NCBI RefSeq assembly: GCF_003573695.1
Contig: NC_039362.1
Span: 11,352,489-11,416,488 of the forward strand
DNA from: Papaver somniferum
Lineage: Eukaryota > Streptophyta > Magnoliopsida > Ranunculales > Papaveraceae
Length of the DNA stretch: 64,000 bases
Reading direction: 5' to 3'
The notes under the pieces are model-generated. The model did not search any database, had not been told where the DNA came from, and saw nothing but the letters and a program-made list of their open reading frames with translations. Shown here in pieces: positions 59,298-64,000 of the stretch. Numbering within the stretch: position 1 is the first letter of the stretch; each line of letters begins with the position of its first letter. A program made the position numbers and the translations under genes.

Positions 59298-60660
59298 AAA
59301 AAATTTGTGATTGTTTATTTGGATGATATACTAATATACAACAAAACTTAGGAAGAACATCTCGTTCACGTTGAGAAGGTGTTTAAAGTGTTACATGAAG
59401 GCCAACTGAAGTTGAATGTAAAGCAGTGTGAGTTTGGGAAGGAGGAGTTGGTGTATCTCGGATTCATTGTTGGTGGTGGATAACGGAAGAATGATCCAAG
59501 GAAGGTTGAGCTGATCACTAAGTTTCCTAGACCTAGTACTGTAACTGAGATCAGGAGTTTATTAGGGGCTTGCACCTATTTTCGTAAGTTTATCCGGCAT
59601 TTTTCGAATATTGCAAGACCATTACATGGTTTGACGGGAGCTAAGGAAAAGTTTGAACGGAATCAAAACCCTGAAGACGCTTTTCAACTACTAAAAAGGA
59701 AGATTTCAGAAGCACCGGTGTTGGCATTTCCTAACTAACATCGTACTTTTGAAGTTGAGACCGACACTTCTAACTATGCATTGGGAGGAGTGTTATTACA
59801 AGATGGTAAACTTGTGGAGTACCATTCAGAATTGTTCTCAGGTGTTATTAAGAACTACGCACCTTATGACAAAGAATTTTATGCTTTACATCAATGTATC
59901 AAGCATTAGAGAGTGTATCTCTTAGGTAAGGAATTAGTGGTACATTCATATCGTAAACCATTGGAGTATCTACACGCTCAGAAGAAACTACAACAAGACC
60001 GACACATGAAGTGTATGTCTTACTTGATGAGTTTCAACATTTTCATTAAGTATAAGAAGGGAGTAACAAACAAGTTGGCAGATATGTTGTCTCGTCCACC
60101 TGTCCGAGCATTAATGGTGGCCACGAGAATTCAACCGATTGTTTCTCAAGAGTATGCAGAGTTATACACATCTAGCAAAGACTTCAATAAGGTGTCAGAA
60201 GGTGTAAATAGTGGTTTGAAAGGAGAGTTTAAATTCCGTGATGAATTGTTGTACAAGGGTCAATTACTTTGCATTCCAGAAGATGGAGATCGTTTACAAT
60301 GGTTAAGAGAGGCACATACATCCCGAGTTGCTGGACACTTTAGGATGAATAAAACTCTTCTTAACCTTTGTCATTATGTATTTTGGCCTAAGATGCAAGA
60401 TGATGTGGCTAAGTTGGTTAGAGGGTGTAAGTTGTGCAGCACATCTAAACCTTCCAACATAAAACGTGGATTATATCTACCATTACCAGTACCATCAAGG
60501 CCTTGGGAGAGTATTTTTATGGATTTTCTTGGTGGATTACCGAAGACAAAGTCTAATTATGATTACTTGTTCGTTGTAGTCGACCTATTCAACAAGATGA
60601 TTGCATTAATTACATGTACAAAGACGGTAACGGGAGCCGGTGCAACAAAGCTTTTCTTTG
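59298..60660 (+). pseudogene. Ty3/gypsy pol fragment: RT, RNase H, integrase N-terminus
   Basis: It starts mid-RT with FVIVYLDDILIY (catalytic YLDD) and continues through VYLGFIV, then the thumb/connection (SLLGACTYFRKFI). RNase H follows (FEVETDTSNYALGGVLL, YDKEFYAL, LADMLSR), then the integrase HHCC zinc domain (H-x-H-x-C-x2-C in AHTSRVAGH...GCKLC) and the start of the integrase core (FMDFLGGLPKTKSNYDYLFV), ending abruptly at GATKLFFEQ. Four stops interrupt it: near 59352, 59480, 59738 and 59908. The last 296 codons from 59913 are open. RT palm start, protease, the integrase C-terminus and any chromodomain are missing. Order RT-RH-INT places it in Ty3/gypsy; the motifs look chromovirus-like. 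Confidence 0.9.
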
Positions 60661-62589
60661 AGCAAAGACAAAGACAACTCTTTCTATGGAAACTAAGACA
60701 TCTACATTTGGAACAGGATTATCATTATATTTTTTTACTAATACAATTTTTAATAAAACTTCCAAGCCTATTTAGACCGATTCATTCCGTTTCAGACAAA
60801 TGAAGACCGATTCAGATAACCAATGTTACTTGAGACATTATTACTGTTACTTGAGACACTGCCACTGCTTCCTGAGACACTATTACTGCTACTGTTACAT
60901 GAGACACTGTTATCTTAATTGTACTAGGCAATTTTACTTTAAAAACCTAAGTTCATGTTATTTACATGTTATTGCAAACACTGGGTTGGATCTGATCCAA
61001 TCACTGCTTTGTGCAGTGATACATATTGATTTAGCTTCAAAATCAAATTTTCCCTTTGGCGATGTTTGTTCCTGTCTCTTTATTTTAAAAGAGGGAGAGA
61101 AAAGGTACTCTGAGTTACTCTTTATGTATGTAGGAATTGGGATTTTTAATCAAGAACTGGGGAAGTTATATAAGCGAGAAAGAATGTATGATGATTTTGA
61201 AACACTTATGTAAGGTTTCTGATTTCCACAATCGGCACTATGAAGGTATCAGTTGAGGTTCGCCTATTTAATAGAAAAATAAATAATCAAGGGGATGTCT
61301 TGAGAAGTAAGATTTTAGCCGGAGCGGGTACAAAATAATTTAGTTTGGTGGTTATAAATTATAATGAGTTCTTTCTATGATTTTTTGTTTGAGCAGATAA
61401 AACTAAAATTAAGAAGTGTTTTGATGGCTGAGTTTGTTTTCCATCTCCATCACCACCAGTGACAGTGACACCTTATTACTACAAAATAGAAAAACATGAA
61501 GATCTTGTATAGAGCAAGAAAATATTGACATTAGCATGAATTATTTGTTATAGACTATGACCCAAAGGGAAACTCTAATTAAGAGAAGAAAAAATAAAAC
61601 TAGTAGGAAATACTGATAGATCCTATCATAGTGGGAAAATTTAATGGCTGGTTCTTTCCTCAATCCCAACATAACCGTAGGTCCAAAACAAGTTTTTTGG
61701 ACCAATTTTTATCCTTAAGGGTCCAGTACACGTGCGAGTTTCATACAACATATTTTTTAAATGAAAAAATACCCTAGATGCGTAAATAAGATCTCCTTCT
61801 AAATCGTCATTTATACTTTCTCTTCCTACAACTCGAGCTCCGGCGACGAAGATTTGAAGAAGAATCTATTTTAAAATAATTTTGTTAATGAAGATAAGTT
61901 TATTTCATATTAATCTTTGATTTCCGTCTTAATTTAATTTAATGATTTCAAGAACCTAATAACTTGAAATTCATTTACAATCGATTTCCAGATCTGTAAT
62001 AATCTTTTCATTATTTATGATTTGAGCTAAACAATTCGAGAATAAAAAATGTGAATTTATCTTTTAGGGTTCATGACGGAATATCGATCGCCTTCTAATC
62101 TTACTTCCGTACGAAATTTTTACATAAGATTCGTAATCAGAAAGTCTAGATCCATGTTACCCATCAATTTCTCTTCGAAAACTAACTGGTTTGAATTTTT
62201 AGACCTAATCAAAAAAATTGGACTTTGAGTTTAATATGATTCAACAGTGTATATATGCTGCATTGAAGAAAAAAATATTGGTTATGTATGCATAAGATTT
62301 GTTATATATATATATATATTTGTGTATAGATGATACTAATTTATTGTTTGTTGGCTTTTGCAAGTTCTTTGTTGTTTTTTGGTATGATTGGTGTTACATT
62401 CTTGTTAGTTTAAGGAGATAATCATATTTTCAGGTAAAGCTTTTTCAATTTTTGGTTCTTTTTATTTATGCATGATTAACAGTACAGATTTGCTATACTT
62501 TGTGATATTAGTTCAACAATGTAACTAAATTGTCATGTTTATCTTATATGCACTGAGGTATCTTAATGTGAAGAATTTAAACTAGTTTA
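60661..62589. other. Mostly unassigned; short minisatellite
   Basis: 60825-60915 has repeats of TGTTACTTGAGACACT-like words every 20-27 bp. 60916-62589 has no recognisable gene; 61800-61880 is a CG-richer spot (CGAGCTCCGGCGACGAAG) in AT-rich DNA that could be an untranslated exon or a repeat end. A TA run is at 62308-62320. Confidence 0.5.
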
Positions 62590-63523
62590 TTTGAGAATAT
62601 AAATGTATTAGTTCATGAACAAACCGAGATAACCTACCAAAGTATGCGAATGGGTACGCATACCTGAGTGGCCGGATTTGGTTTGGGTTCACCGGTATGT
62701 GAATGGATACGCATACCTTCCAAACTCCGTTAAATTACGAAACTTTAAACTTACGCAAGTACGCATACGGGTATGCATACTAAGTTCCCGGACTTTCAAC
62801 TAACCAACCAGTACAAATACGGGTATGCATACTATGGTTCCCGAACTTGGAATAACTAGCAACAGTTAGCATACAAGTACGCATACTATGTTATATCTGA
62901 TCATGGTTAATTGTTTTTAAACTCCCAGTTCAATCATTTAAACATTCTTAGAAGACGGGAATAGATGTCTCACACACTATTAGCTTCAAAGAAATTTTCA
63001 AGCGATTGAATGATCAATACGAAACATTATGAGTCTACATCAAATGATTGTATCACACAAATCATGTAAGATGTTACCAGGCAATTTTCACATGATCGTA
63101 TTTTTACTTTCGTCGTTAGTATAAGATGAACTTGGTTAAAGTGAAAGCTTACCAACACATATTTCGAGAAATATGTAAGCGAGTTAAACTCAGCTCGAAA
63201 TATCAAATGTGTATAATCGAAGTCTATATAGCTATACGACTTTTGTATCAAATAGGAGATATAGTAGATAGACTTTTGAGTGATAGATGAGTTCAAGTCT
63301 CCAAATATATTTTGTTGATGAAGTTACACAATCTCCCCTTAGTAGTTCTTCGTCTTCAATTGATGAATGCCGAGGAGTCTAAAGCTCAAATACACTTTCT
63401 ATTCTAATCCGATACTTAGCTATAAGTAGACTATAAATCAAGACTTATAGTTTTGGAAACTAAACTTGACAAACAATATTGAGATAGCAACGCTTTCGAG
63501 TTCGACCGAGCAGCGCTCTAACA
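62590..63523 (-). mobile_element. Copia family 1 LTR, partial, minus strand
   Basis: Its right end at 63523 is the LTR start (TGTTAGAGCGCTGCTCGGTC on the minus strand). It runs left through the GTATGCGTACxxG word cluster (62638-62890) to about 62590, so only the first 930 bp of a 2.5-kb LTR remain. The right neighbour is copia gag, apparently the insertion target. Confidence 0.8.
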
Positions 63524-64000
63524 ATGTTCATCGATCTCCTCGACCCCATGATCGAGTTCCTGTAAAGAACAAAAATGATAAGGAAGAAGATGATGAATAT
63601 CAGCCTAAGTACTTCAAGTGTAAAGGTTTTGTTCATATGGCTAAAGACAATCCTAATCTTAGGAAATACACCAGAAGCAAAGCATTAGCTGTAAATCTAG
63701 ACGAGACCTCTGATTCATATGATTTTGAAGAAGAGGAAACAAATAATATTGCACTAGTTGTTAATTTGATTCCCCCATTAGTCATTTAACCATTTTAAAA
63801 ATGGACATGTCTTCCGATGTTGTAAAATCATCTAATGATAAAGGGAAAATTAATACAAAGTGTGAAACTGTCTCAAGAACAAACATTGCTAAGAAGTGCA
63901 TATGTAACTCCAACCAATCTCAAGAAACTTCGTTAATTCGAGGTTAATAAGAGAAGATTTTTTAATCATACAATAGTAGATCAAGGACACACTGCTTGTT
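63524..64000 (+). pseudogene. Copia gag C-terminal part with degraded zinc knuckle
   Basis: It reads HRSPRPHDRVPVKNK, then YFKCKGFVHMAKDNPNLR, then an acidic stretch (DETSDSYDFEEEETNN). In intact copia gag the knuckle is CxKCxGxGHxxxxCP; here the first and last Cys are replaced (Y and N), so the knuckle is dead. A stop at 63787 is followed by further gag-like code in another frame (MDMSSDVVKSSNDKGK) to about 63945. The upstream part is missing at the LTR insertion. It continues beyond the window. Confidence 0.8.

Noticed and set aside
61800..61880. Possible promoter or first exon of a host gene
   Set aside because: Only a local rise in CG content; no TATA box, frame or splice context convincing enough.

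Overview
The window is repeat-dense nuclear DNA of a flowering plant. It is AT-rich overall and packed with nested LTR retrotransposons of both the Ty1/copia and Ty3/gypsy classes, with one host-type F-box gene remnant. Evidence for a plant comes from tRNA-iMet type primer binding sites behind copia LTRs, gypsy and copia gag/pol protein remnants, an F-box protein with an F-box-associated region, a plant mobile domain (PMD) gene with GT-AG introns, and a copia element whose first reading frame has the so-called putative plant transposon protein fold. The species cannot be fixed from the sequence. No bacterial operons, rRNA or tRNA genes, or CRISPR arrays were seen.

Layout. 1-1975 is a gypsy-type LTR (called G1 here), minus strand, filled with GC-rich tandem arrays. 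1976-5611 holds minus-strand copia debris (gag, a coiled-coil accessory frame, 3' region). 5612-9681 is the only non-retroelement island: a frameshifted F-box gene and a partial copy of it. 9682-12530 is copia debris that includes a large inverted repeat and a 100-N gap. 12578-13450 looks like a solo LTR. 13971-18102 is the 5' end of a second copia family (minus strand) whose first frame carries hydrophobic segments and a plant-transposon domain. 18103-22352 is the leader and 5' LTR of a G1 element that had landed in a copia LTR. 22353-25590 is a copia derivative reduced to LTR, 3' untranslated region and LTR. 25591-27700 is a LINE-like tail, an RNase H end and two LTR pieces head to head. 27701-30631 is a complete copia LTR, primer site and gag start, cut by a third G1 LTR (30632-44343). 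That LTR is itself split by an 11.2-kb non-autonomous gag-only element with three LTRs (32011-43228, flanked by CACAC on both sides). 44344-54675 is a G1-related element: two long direct repeats enclosing an intron-containing PMD gene on the strand opposite to the retroelement. 54676-59290 is a gypsy gag element on the minus strand. 59298-60660 is a truncated chromovirus-like pol. 62590-64000 is a copia LTR lying next to a copia gag fragment.

How the parts relate. Almost nothing here is intact. The exceptions are the 574-residue gag-like frame at 35035-36759, in the youngest element by LTR comparison, and a 465-codon frame at 14738-16135. Three themes recur: non-autonomous elements that kept LTRs but lost pol; LTRs that grow private tandem arrays with palindromic GC-rich cores; and elements carrying extra genes (a PMD gene, a plant-transposon-domain gene, coiled-coil accessory frames). 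The candidate for an unusual system is the LTR-flanked PMD gene at 44.3-54.7 kb.
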